Below, piece by piece: positions 1 to 7,810 of a stretch of DNA of 21,631 nucleotides (within the stretch, counting starts at the first letter, position 1; the number at the start of each line of letters is the position of its first letter). The stretch spans positions 6,235,256 to 6,256,886 of the forward strand of contig BFEA01000013.1 in the NCBI GenBank assembly GCA_003427395.1, read 5' to 3'. The notes beneath the pieces are model-generated. The model was not told the DNA's origin, did not search any database, and worked only from the letters and a program-made list of their open reading frames with translations. Source of the stretch: Chara braunii. Taxonomy: Eukaryota; Streptophyta; Charophyceae; Charales; Characeae. The position numbers and the translations under genes are program-made.

Positions 1-2
1 AG

Positions 3-129
3 TTCGACGCTGGTTCTTTGTCGATAATGATGAGATTCGATAAGCTTGTGCCGTGCTCTTACGTGGTGATACAAGTCTGCCATTGGATCGAGGTCGCAAT
101 TATCTGGTCTCACTTGCTTCTTCTTCTTC

Positions 130-185
<56 letters not shown>
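3..185. repeat. Diverged duplicate segment, copy 1, ending in an ATT microsatellite
   Basis: This stretch is related to the one at 424-705. Both open with a TCGAC..TTGGTTCTTTGT block, pass through a similar middle (GAGGTCGC..TTTGG/CTGG..TCTCAC) and run into a long ATT/TTA microsatellite (130-185 here). The match is interrupted by indels, so the duplication is old. No gene is visible. Confidence 0.6.
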
Positions 186-235
186 TGAGAGTTATCCACA
201 TTTGAATAGGATCGTAACAGTACGAAGTCGAAGTC

Positions 236-237
<2 letters not shown>

Positions 238-274
<37 letters not shown>

Positions 275-275
275 A
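238..275. repeat. GA microsatellite followed by a G run
   Basis: About 14 AG dinucleotides run into a run of ten G. Frames crossing it on the minus strand give Ser-Leu repeats and are artefacts. Confidence 0.9.
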
Positions 276-423
276 AGAGAAAGCAGAAGGGATGGGAAGA
301 GAAGTAAGCTGGTCGGCATGGACCGGGATTTGCTCGTACTGCAGGAACCTGTAGACGTTACCGGTGGCGCTGTTTATAGGACAGATATAACCGACCACTC
401 GTAGCCTGTACGCAAGAATAGGA

Positions 424-641
424 TGTCGACATTGGTTCTTTGTTGATGATGATGGGACTACTCCAACGTTGTCACTTATGAGCTTTGTTGTGCTCCTAGT
501 TGGTGAAACTCGTGATGCAATTCTGCTTTTGGTTAGAGGTCGCGAGTATTTGGTTTCACGTATATGATGATGTTTGATTTCTGAAGTGCGCTACCACTCA
601 GTTTCCTTGCATTTTATTATTTCTTTTATAATATCATTATA

Positions 642-705
<64 letters not shown>
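424..705. repeat. Diverged duplicate segment, copy 2, ending in an ATT microsatellite
   Basis: This is the partner of 3-185, beginning about 421 bp later. The TCGACATTGGTTCTTTGTTGA block and the GAGGTCGCGAGTATTTGGTTTCAC block match copy 1. The ATT tract lies at 643-705 and gives poly-Ile frames that are not real proteins. Confidence 0.6.
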
Positions 706-1379
706 GTCATTATTTTTATTATTTTGCGATCAGACTGGCCTTTTTCTTACATAGCATACATGTAAATAGGCAGCACAGCAAACCGGCGACAAGCGCCCTC
801 TTGAAGTTCAGAAATATGGTAACAAGGAACACAGTTCAGATACATGCTCGCTTCAAATGGCAATGGCGCATCAATGCCTTTACAACTCGTTGTTCGTAAC
901 TGCGCCCTATTATGCTACACACACACACACTAGACTCTACCTGCAGCTATGGCGGCAATGGTCGTTGCTAACCTATCGCTATGGCTAAACTCTTCCCTTT
1001 TGCCCACTTCTGCTTCGGGCAACTGCAGGCAACCCCGCACGAGTCGCTCAGATAGCGCTCTCGCGGGCTTATGCAGCAATGACAAGGTGGTCGGACACTG
1101 CTTCTTGATTTATACTTTTGTATCTCGTTGGTCTGCCTCTTTCCATCGGCCCATGGTGCACACAGTTCTCCTTGTTGGACTGGACTGAGAGTGACAGGAT
1201 CGGTACCACTGACTGCATGAGTTTGCACTGCCAACTCAATGCAGTCGCACTGCTAAATTGATACAGTCAGGACTGTAGCCGCCACAATCTTGAATGTAGC
1301 AGCTACGACCTCGACCTTGACCGAAGTATTACAACTACGACCTCGACTACAAACTTAACACCTACACGATGCAGGCTGA
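706..1379. other. Stretch without a recognisable gene
   Basis: I see only a short CA run (917-930) and a small internal direct repeat: CTACGACCTCGAC occurs near 1303 and again near 1335. Open frames here are under 90 codons, overlap on both strands and show no domain. Confidence 0.5.
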
Positions 1380-1890
1380 TACGTACAGACAGCAGTAAGC
1401 AGGTACATACAGACAAGACGAAAACAGATAGAAACTGATAAGTGAGCAGGCGGACAGATGCGGGTCACCAAACAAATGGCCAGACACAGACATACAGACA
1501 AGCGACAGACGGGCGGACTGAGAAAGACAAACAGAACAGACAATCAGATGAACTCTGCCTGTGTAAGTTCGTGCATAAAAGAGAATGAGAGGCATACAAA
1601 CAATAAGACGCAGTCAGATAGATAAACCGACAAACATAGTCGAACAGGACAAACAAACACAGACAAACACACAGACAAGGACAGTCGCGAACAGAAACAG
1701 ACATGCATGACAGATTGACAGACACAGATAAGTGAACGGACAGAAAAGCATGGATGAATAGGCAAACGACCAGACACTGGTGAACAAATAGACAGCCAAG
1801 CACAAATACATAGATATAGACAAACAGTCAGACACACAGACAATGACAAACTGAGACAGACAAACAGACAGACAGCGGCAGACCGGCAAG
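1380..1890. repeat. Degenerate ACAGAC-type low-complexity tract
   Basis: The plus strand is dominated by ACAGAC/AGACAG words with irregular spacing, so the complement gives frames rich in Cys, Leu, Ser and Val. Several overlapping minus-strand frames of 60-170 codons are open at once, which is what a stop-poor simple repeat produces. I do not call a gene. Confidence 0.8.
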
Positions 1891-2069
1891 ATCCAGACAC
1901 CTCACCGGACCATTCAATCGATAGGAGCAATGAGCGGTGTGAACAGAAAAGCAGGGCTGAGTCAGACAGTTTCGTCTGACTTTCACCAACACATCTGTGG
2001 GGGAGCATCTGTATGACTGTGTGTGTGTGTTGCCATAGTTCGCTATACAATCAAGGAAAGCATGACTCT

Positions 2070-2600
2070 GTCATGTCGGTGCGCCATTGTACTGCATCTG
2101 TGCGGTATCTGTGTACCATGGTACTACATTTGTACTAAGACTGTAGGTTATGTCTGTGTTCTACATTTGAACTGTGTTTGAGTTGGGTTTGTGTTCCGCG
2201 TCTGTGTGCTGAGACCGTGCCAAGCCTGCGTGTTGCATCTGTGTTTCGAGATTGTGCTATGACTGTGCAATTGTAGTATTTATGATGTGGCTACATCTCT
2301 GTGCTACGTTTGTTTGTGTTAAGGACGTGTCTATGTTATATCTGTATCTGAGCTATGTCTGTGATCTGTGTTTGTGGTTGATGAGTTGTGCTATGACTAT
2401 GTGTTGAGCCTGTATGGAGTTTGTGGTATTCCTATGTGCTAGGCCTGTACTATGACTGTGTAGTCCGTGTTCTATTTCCCGTGCTGGGACGATGCCTTGT
2501 CTGGTGCGATGTCTGTCTGATATGTCTTTGTCTTTGTCTGTGTCCGTGCCTTGTCTATGCTATAACTATGCGTTGTCTATGCTTTATTTATCTGTCGCAT
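2070..2600. repeat. Degenerate TGTCTGTG/CTATG low-complexity tract
   Basis: Irregular repeats of about 11-12 bp built from TGTCTGTG, TGTGCTATG and similar words fill this block. Its base bias is the complement of the block at 1380-1890, so the two could pair as a long, imperfect foldback around about 1980. Confidence 0.75.
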
Positions 2601-3332
2601 GCTTGTGCTCTGTATGCGCAAAGCCTCTCACTACTACCTTCGCCTGATTAGAGCACCTGATCACCATGACTGCATTATTGACCGATAAGAAATCAAACAT
2701 GACCATCGGACGCCGAGGCAGCAGACAAATGACAATATTTGATCGACGCTTACGGGCAACCTGCTGACCCCGTAGCACGAGCCGCTGCAGCAGCACCTCC
2801 GCATCATCGGCAACAGAATGCATGCATGTCTTGCTCACTGTTCCCTTACTTATATTTGATATTGACTGGGTTCGCTGGTACCGGGCTTAAGCCTGGACGT
2901 ACATTAATACAATTAGCATTGCTGACAAGACTAAGTAGGCCATCAGACTGGGGACATATGACTCAGTTAGGATCTGCCTTCGACATACCTATGACAACTT
3001 AGATAGGGGCCCTTTGAACTTGGTCGGACCTATGGCCAGACAAGTATAAAAGGGGATGAAAGTAACCGGGAAAAAGTGAGAACCAAATGGCAAAGTAAGG
3101 ACAAGGCAGGGTTATGCAGGGAGAAGAAAGAGTGAGAAGTGAGAAAGGAAGAACTTCAAGGTGAAGAGAAAAAGAGTGAGGGAAATGTCTGAGGAAAAGA
3201 GAAAATGAAAGGAAGAGGGTCTTTTTTTTTATCCGTCTGGAAATTAGCGAGGAAATGCTACTTTTATTATTATTATTATTATTATTATCATTATTTTATT
3301 AAAATAATAATTATTATTGTTTATTATTATTC
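2601..3332. other. Stretch without a recognisable gene; purine-rich part and ATT repeat
   Basis: The block at 3055-3215 is strongly G/A-rich on the plus strand, and an ATT microsatellite lies at 3263-3288. A near-palindrome centred on GCTTAAGC lies near 2890. No coding signal or RNA gene is recognised. Confidence 0.5.
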
Positions 3333-3944
3333 TGCCTGAATTAGACATTCAATTGAATGAGGTATGCAAAGCTTCTCAAAACAAAATACAGACTTTGATT
3401 CAAGCGCGTAAAACAGAATTATCGTACTTTTGTAGTGATTTCATAATTGNACAAGTCCGNGTCTATTATGTTCGATATGAGAAAGATTGGATTCTCGGTG
3501 TGAATGGACCTTATTGTTTGGCCAAACAGATTTTTAACTTGGTACATGATATTTGTATTAATTTGAGAATATCCTCGAAGATAGAGCTTGGCGATAAAGT
3601 GAAATTCTTGTCTACACTTATCAGTCTTGGAAAAACCAATATTACAATGGAAGCACCTATCTCTGATATAATAAAAAACCTGAGTAGATCTGGATTTTGT
3701 GATCAAGCGGGTAAACCACATGCCAAATTGGCCTGGGTGAACTTGGATATTGCAAAGATTCTTAAAAAATTTAATCAGATTCTACAAGGTGTTTGTAATT
3801 ATTATAGTTTTGTACACAATCGTACCAAGCTGCGTCGTATTCAATATATCATACAATATTCCGCCATGGCCACACTAGGTCGAAAACTCAAATTGAATAG
3901 TGCTGTTAAGGTTTTCAAACGTTTCTCTTTTCCACTTTCCATTA
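3333..3944 (+). pseudogene. Group II intron reverse transcriptase/maturase fragment (organelle-derived)
   Basis: The frame is open from 3317 and becomes recognisable from about 3333. Seen: the end of the RT palm with YVRYEKDW at residues 51-58 of the frame, where group II RTs carry YADD; then the RT C-terminal part (VKFLSTLISLG); then domain X with NYYSFVHNR, LRRIQYII and LGRKLKL, ending at KVFKRF. Known for the family: these proteins reverse-transcribe and help splice their host intron, and both Asp of YADD bind catalytic metal. Here the first Asp is Lys, the N-terminal RT motifs are absent, a few residues appear lost before VKFLSTLI, and the C-terminus is cut. The frame runs straight into SSU rRNA sequence, with no intron domain V visible between. 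Two ambiguous bases (3450, 3460) fall inside. I infer a dead organellar fragment, probably nuclear-inserted mitochondrial DNA. Confidence 0.85.
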
Positions 3945-4088
3945 CCCGTGGCACCATGGGAATTTCTTTTGCCCGAAATCGTCTCTATGATAAACCAATG
4001 ACTTTGATACGTTACGCACGTCAAGTGCGCAACATGTTTTTCGCATCGTTGATCATAGAGACTATCACGGTAGAATCAGTGACTTAGG

Positions 4089-4131
<43 letters not shown>

Positions 4132-4134
4132 TGA
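3945..4134 (+). rRNA. rrn18 (partial): 3' end of mitochondrial small-subunit rRNA (fragment)
   Basis: The block from 4086 (GTGAAGTCGTAACAAGG, then GTAGCCGTAGGGGAACC, TGCGGCTGGATTGA) is the universal 3' terminal region of bacterial-type SSU rRNA, in the form I associate with plant mitochondria. Upstream, CACCATGGGAATT at 3952-3964 matches the start of helix 44. The arms GTCTCTATGAT (near 3980) and ATCATAGAGAC (near 4051) are an exact 11-bp pair, so helix 44 can still fold. Everything 5' of about 3945 is missing: the usual ACACACCGCCCGTC decoding sequence is replaced by intron-ORF sequence, leaving only a CCCGTG remnant. This is a fragment, not a complete rRNA gene; the open frame through it is accidental. 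Confidence 0.85.
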
Positions 4135-4604
4135 CTCTATTGATTTTATTATTATTTGTTTGACTGAGGATTAAACTGACGAGGATTGTGAGGCATTAAG
4201 TGATGTATGATCACTAGGATGTTCCTGATCTTGCTAAAATGTAAGAAAATCATTGTACAGATTTGACGTGGTCAAGGCGATTGCGGGAGCTCTGCCGGAG
4301 TTCAGGAGGAACTCAGGAGGCCGGGAACCATAAGGTAAGCGTCACCCAATCCTTTCCTGTATCCCTTACAAGCTACGCCCTTCTATCGAATTGCATGTGT
4401 ATTTATGTGATATACCGTTTATGGTTTTCTTCAGGACTAAGCATATCAAATGGGAAAAGTACTATATGATTGAAGTGAGAATCCTGCCTGACGGGAGGAA
4501 AAGGAACCCAGGAAAGAACGGAGAAGGAATTTAGCCTGCTTGGTCCTGAGAAAACAAAGGTAGTATGATGGAGTTGGGGTCGTCTCGTCGCTTGTATGAG
4601 CTAA
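4135..4604 (+). other. Stretch without a clear gene; candidate 100-nt spliceosomal intron
   Basis: A candidate intron runs 4335-4434: AAG|GTAAGC at the 5' side and TTTTCTTCAG|GA at the 3' side, with a pyrimidine-rich approach. The would-be upstream exon (4263-4334) is open (starts MTWSRRLRELC) and contains a GAGTTC/GAACTC hairpin at 4298-4314. The downstream side soon meets stops, so a protein product is doubtful. A second acceptor-like TTGTACAG lies near 4260. No homology recognised. Confidence 0.3.
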
Positions 4605-4930
4605 CCAAGATAGATGACGGGGTACTCGTCGTGCGAAGTTTCCCTGCCATTCGTCCGGCTAATGTAACAAACTGATAAAATGTTTGTTTGATTGCGGCGT
4701 TGATGACGAGAGGCTGTCGTGCAGTTCTCTCATTACATTACAAGCTAGGCCATCGAGTAATCCGGTAGGGTCGTCAAGCTGCTTACATAGAAATAACTAA
4801 GGCGGATGATAGGGTACTCGTCGTGCGTGCTATCCTGCCATTCTCCTGACTAAAATAGCAAGTTGGTGTACTGATTGTCTGACTTTGACATTGGCGGCAG
4901 GAAGATGTTGTGCATCTTCCCTATTGACCT
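4605..4930. repeat. Two ~190-bp diverged direct repeats carrying hairpins
   Basis: The segments starting near 4605 and 4795 share the block GGGTACTCGTCGTGCG followed by CCTGCCATTC, and both end in a second hairpin. Seen hairpins: 4618-4646; GAGAGGCTG/CAGTTCTCTC at 4708-4731 with loop TCGT; GATAG/CTATC at 4808-4834; and a perfect GGAAGATG/CATCTTCC at 4900-4920 with loop TTGTG. The loops keep a (T)CGTG or TTGTG core although the stems differ. Confidence 0.65.
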
Positions 4931-4939
4931 GCAGGTTAC

Positions 4940-5340
4940 ATTAACAAAAGTCATTTGATCCGGTACTTCCGTGAAGTACATTTCTTCAGTTCAACGAAAT
5001 CAAATTGATCTGGTACTTCCGTGAAGTACATTCCTTCAGTATTAAAGAGGTCAAATTGATTCGGTACTTCCGTGAAGTACATTCCTTCAGTCTAACAAAA
5101 GTCGATTTGATCCGGTACTTCCGTGAAGTACATTCATTCAGTCTAACAAAAGTTGATTTGATCCGGTACTTCTGTGAAGTGCACTCCTTCATTCGTTAAC
5201 AAAAACCCACAGTACTCCCGTGGGGTACACTTCTTCAACTTAACAACAACTTGTTGATCCGGTACTCTCGTGGGGTACACTTCTTCAAACGTAACAGAGC
5301 AAAGTTAATCCGATACTCTCGTAGGGTACTCATCTCCAAA
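4940..5340. repeat. 51-bp satellite, eight units, each with a CGT-loop hairpin
   Basis: Hairpins start at 4963, 5013, 5064, 5115, 5166, 5212, 5262 and about 5313, a period of 46-51 bp. The first four read GTACTTC-CGT-GAAGTAC. The fifth has a wobble (GTACTTC-TGT-GAAGTGC). The sixth is GTACTCC-CGT-GGGGTAC, the seventh GTACTCT-CGT-GGGGTAC and the eighth TACTCT-CGT-AGGGTA. Stem position 6 changes from T-A to C-G. Position 7 goes from C-G through T-G to T-A. The linker is TAACAAAAGT..TTTGATCC-like. Because 51 is divisible by three, both strands carry a 17-residue peptide repeat by accident. I see no promoter or protein. Confidence 0.9.
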
Positions 5341-5359
5341 GGCTAACAAAGGCAAAAGG

Positions 5360-6377
5360 TAGCAGAAGGCTTCCGTGAAGCTCTCCTATCACTAATCGAA
5401 TCAGACTGGGGAGGGATTCAAGAACTCCCGGGTGAGTGTACGAACTCCTAAGTCTAGGTCGATCTGTCCGATATCCCGTAGGAGCCAACATGTCTTTTGC
5501 TCACTTACAACGCATATGCCAGATATGTGAAATGTCAGGGCAACTCAATTTACAGTTGGTTTTGGTCTCCTATGCATCAAACTGGTGGTAGGATCGCTCC
5601 CGGGTGGGTTATCCTAACACTTGTTTGATATGGAGGTAAACTAACGGAAGGAAAAAGTAAGGTGATTATGTTGAACAAGTAAAGGGATACTCCCGGGTGA
5701 GTAACCTTACGACTTGTTCAGGTATGACTAATGTACGATATAAATAAGTACTAACGATCCACCTGATTAACATTGTAGCAGGACATGGGAGGCTTCCGTG
5801 GGGTCATCCTAATGCTTGTTTAACTCAATCTTAACGGATCTAACAAGATACTCCAGCTAAGGGAGGATCTGATGATTGTCTGAATCCAGTAACATAATCC
5901 CAGCTCGTCTGACTCTAATTAAGTAGTAGGGTTGCTCACGTAGGGTCGTCCTACTACACTTTTAGGGAAAAGACTGAGCTCTGAATCAAGTAGTGACAGG
6001 AGGCTTCCGTGAAGACCGCCTGTTACTAACTTTGATTTGGAATCGACACTTGGATCTGGAGTGTTTTCTGTATGTTGGGTCAAGTGTTGAGACGGTTCAA
6101 CATAGACCTCCTAACTACCTAATTAACTAAGGGATACTCCCGAGTGAGTTATCATGTCACTTGCACTAGATTGCTTGAATTGCTTAACTGCGTGAGGAAT
6201 GCATGGACTTTGAGGGGTGACTGAGTGCTCCCGTGGGCGACTCGACTACTCTTCTGACGAACAGATTGTTTGGAATTTGAATAAGTAGTGGAAGATTCCC
6301 TGTTGAATCAACCTACTACTTGCGTATGTCTGGACAAGAAGAAGAGAAATAGAGAAAGGGAATGCTCCATCGGGAGC
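5360..6377. repeat. Cluster of longer foldback hairpins with related loops
   Basis: Seen inverted repeats: 5360-5388 (GCTTC-CGT-GAAGC core); 5404-5454 (ACTC-CCGGGT-GAGT core); 5576-5629 (ATCAAAC and TAGGAT arms); 5672-5720 (perfect 9-bp outer TGAACAAGT/ACTTGTTCA, ACTC-CCGGGT-GAGT core); 5846-5870; 5923-5957 (GTAGTAGG/CCTACTAC); 5984-6037 (about 23 pairs, CTTC-CGT-GAAG core); 6133-6153 (ACTC-CCGAGT-GAGT core); 6223-6243; 6283-6321 (about 15 pairs); 6364-6377 (GCTCC-ATCG-GGAGC). Units are 55-175 bp apart and share little outside the tip. No gene is recognised on either strand. Confidence 0.85.
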
Positions 6378-6577
6378 GACTCCAAAGGTCCCTAAAAGGA
6401 ACGCAAGAGACGACGGAACACCACGGGTAAAAGGAATCAGAGAAAGAAGATACCCCATGTAGCCGCAGTTCATCGGAGAAATCCGCCACTGGCTTGAGTT
6501 GATCTCAGCCACACTACCGCATAAAGCATCAAAGGGTGTGCTTATCCGCGCGAGAGAGAATGCAAGTACTAAGAGTA

Positions 6578-6949
6578 GGGGAAATGTGAATTTCCCTGAG
6601 GCAACTCAGGACATAGACAAAGAGACTCCTTGAAATAAACGGAGGAGGAGTGACAAACGACTCAGGGTAGAAAGAAGGTAGGGGTTAGACTTTGGGATGT
6701 TGATCCCAAAGCTCACAAACCAGAACTAAGGGTCTGACCCTTAGATGTCATTATGTGAGAATCAAGTGGGGATGTTGAATCAATGTTGACTTGTGTGTGT
6801 GCAGGTCTTTGCTTTGGTCTTTGATCTACTGCAATTGAAGGAGAAGTCCTACATAAAGGACTCAATTTTCTGTTATCACTCGATAACAGGTCGGTCGTTG
6901 CCGATTCAACTTTTCCTCCTTTGACTTGATACCGACATCTAAAGTCAAA
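6578..6949. repeat. Series of perfect short hairpins
   Basis: Perfect inverted repeats with short loops: GGGAAAT/ATTTCCC (6579-6596, loop GTGA); CCTGAG/CTCAGG (6595-6610, loop GCAA); CTTTGGGAT/ATCCCAAAG (6690-6711, loop GTTG); CTAAGGGT/ACCCTTAG (6726-6744, loop CTG); AGTCCT/AGGACT (6845-6862); CTGTTATC/GATAACAG (6870-6889, loop ACTC); TTTGACTT/AAGTCAAA (6920-6949). These loops are not CGT-type. The segment may continue the upstream cluster or be a separate structured region. Confidence 0.8.
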
Positions 6950-7259
6950 CCCTGTGGTCAGTAAAACTGTCACCTGTGGTCATTGCCTAAATGGTCCTGG
7001 TCATTCTCAAGGGTCCTTTGAATAAATGTGAGGGGCCTGGGTTTGCATCTCAGGAAAGATAGAGTTGTCATGCATGGTTTGGGGAGTGAGGGACAATGTC
7101 AATGGTTGATGGTTGACACCGTTAGTGCATAGCATATGAACTGTCTTTGCATTATGTTGTGCAAGTCTGTTTTATGCATGATTTGGGCTGGACTGGAATT
7201 GACATCTTGAAGAGTCTGGAAACTCAGCACTTGTGAAAGTAGGAAGGGTTCCCAGCGGT
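6950..7259. other. Stretch without a recognisable gene
   Basis: I see no open frame, RNA gene or strong repeat here. It lies between the hairpin cluster and the probable LTR and could be part of a long LTR whose start I cannot place. Confidence 0.4.
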
Positions 7260-7276
7260 AATACCTCGATATTCAT

Positions 7277-7294
7277 AATAAAGTCTTATATATT
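7277..7294 (+). promoter_or_regulatory. TATA-like and AATAAA words in the probable LTR
   Basis: AATAAA (7277-7282) and TATATATT (7287-7294) sit about 500 bp before the primer binding site. If the LTR reading is right, TATATATT could be the element's TATA box. AT-rich words are common by chance, so this is weak. Confidence 0.2.
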
Positions 7295-7588
7295 ATTTTG
7301 ATGATTCGGTCATACGTTGAGTAGAGTAGGATATCCTTTGGTAGCGACAAGGTTGTTTTAATACTTTGAACATAGTGGTCGGTAGAAGAATGTGTCTTTG
7401 AAACAAAAGCGGGAATAGACGACCGTCTCAAAGTTCGACCTGAATATCTAACGGGTAAGTCCTAGGCGTCTTACCGCGCGTACCCCATTTTGTGCTACAG
7501 CGATCGAGCAAGCGTCCTCGACCGACCTACCTCTGCTCAGGCATGTAAAAGCCTTCGCACGTGGGCCGGTAGCTCAGCAGGGATACGC

Positions 7589-7660
7589 CTACCTGAGGGT
7601 GGTGACAGCCCCTCGGGTAGAGGTAAGTTGTACCCTGCGACGTCCCGACCTGTCGCAGGG
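7589..7660 (+). repeat. Two strong stem-loops in the probable LTR
   Basis: CTACCTGAGGG (7589-7599) pairs with CCCTCGGGTAG (7610-7620) over 11 positions with one G-T wobble and a 10-nt loop. Directly after it, CCCTGCGAC (7633-7641) pairs perfectly with GTCGCAGGG (7652-7660), also with a 10-nt loop. They lie about 130-200 bp upstream of the primer binding site, where retroelement RNA often carries leader structure. Confidence 0.7.
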
Positions 7661-7790
7661 CGTCGTGAGAGGTATAGCACTCGCGCACGGTTTGAGTGGT
7701 GACTGGTTCTTATTATACGAAACATCTTGCGTGACACGACCGTGAGGTTCAGCGCTCCCAGCAGGGTGCAGGACCGCCGCGCGCGACAGA

Positions 7791-7810
7791 TGGCGCCGTT
7801 GCCGGGGATC
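7791..7810 (+). other. Retrotransposon primer binding site for tRNA-Asp
   Basis: TGGCGCCGTTGCCGGGGATC is complementary to the 3' end (with CCA) of plant tRNA-Asp, and is the primer site used by several plant Ty3/gypsy lineages such as Athila/Tat. All 20 bases agree with what I know of that tRNA end. It marks the first bases of the internal region of an LTR retrotransposon on the plus strand. Confidence 0.85.

Larger units (their letters stand above)
7260..7788 (+). mobile_element. Probable 3' part of a 5' LTR (boundary upstream unknown)
   Basis: The segment ends in CGCGCGACA two bases before a canonical primer binding site, where a 5' LTR should end (terminal CA). A TATATATT at 7287-7294 and an AATAAA at 7277-7282 are the only promoter- or polyadenylation-like words, and their order is not the usual one. 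Two strong stems lie in the downstream part (7589-7660). I cannot find a matching second LTR in the window, so the 5' boundary is a guess and the element may be truncated. Confidence 0.45.

Noticed and set aside
1355-2050. Cys/Leu/Ser/Val-rich minus-strand frames of up to 168 codons
   Set aside because: They are translations of the ACAGAC-type simple repeat. Several frames are open at once and none has a domain.
4986-5199. Peptide repeats on both strands of the 51-bp satellite (17-residue period)
   Set aside because: The period is divisible by three, so frames stay open automatically on both strands. The variation follows hairpin pairing rather than codon position.
4600-6377. CRISPR array
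   Set aside because: Repeats are not identical, spacers are not unique sequences of constant length, no cas genes are present, and the window is eukaryotic.
6246-6512. 88-codon minus-strand frame with hydrophobic segments
   Set aside because: It runs through the hairpin cluster and has no recognisable motif or start context.
7563-7625. tRNA gene suggested by GGTAGCTCAGCAGG, a perfect A box
   Set aside because: No B box or T-arm lies at tRNA spacing, and the following sequence forms an 11-bp stem that is incompatible with a cloverleaf.
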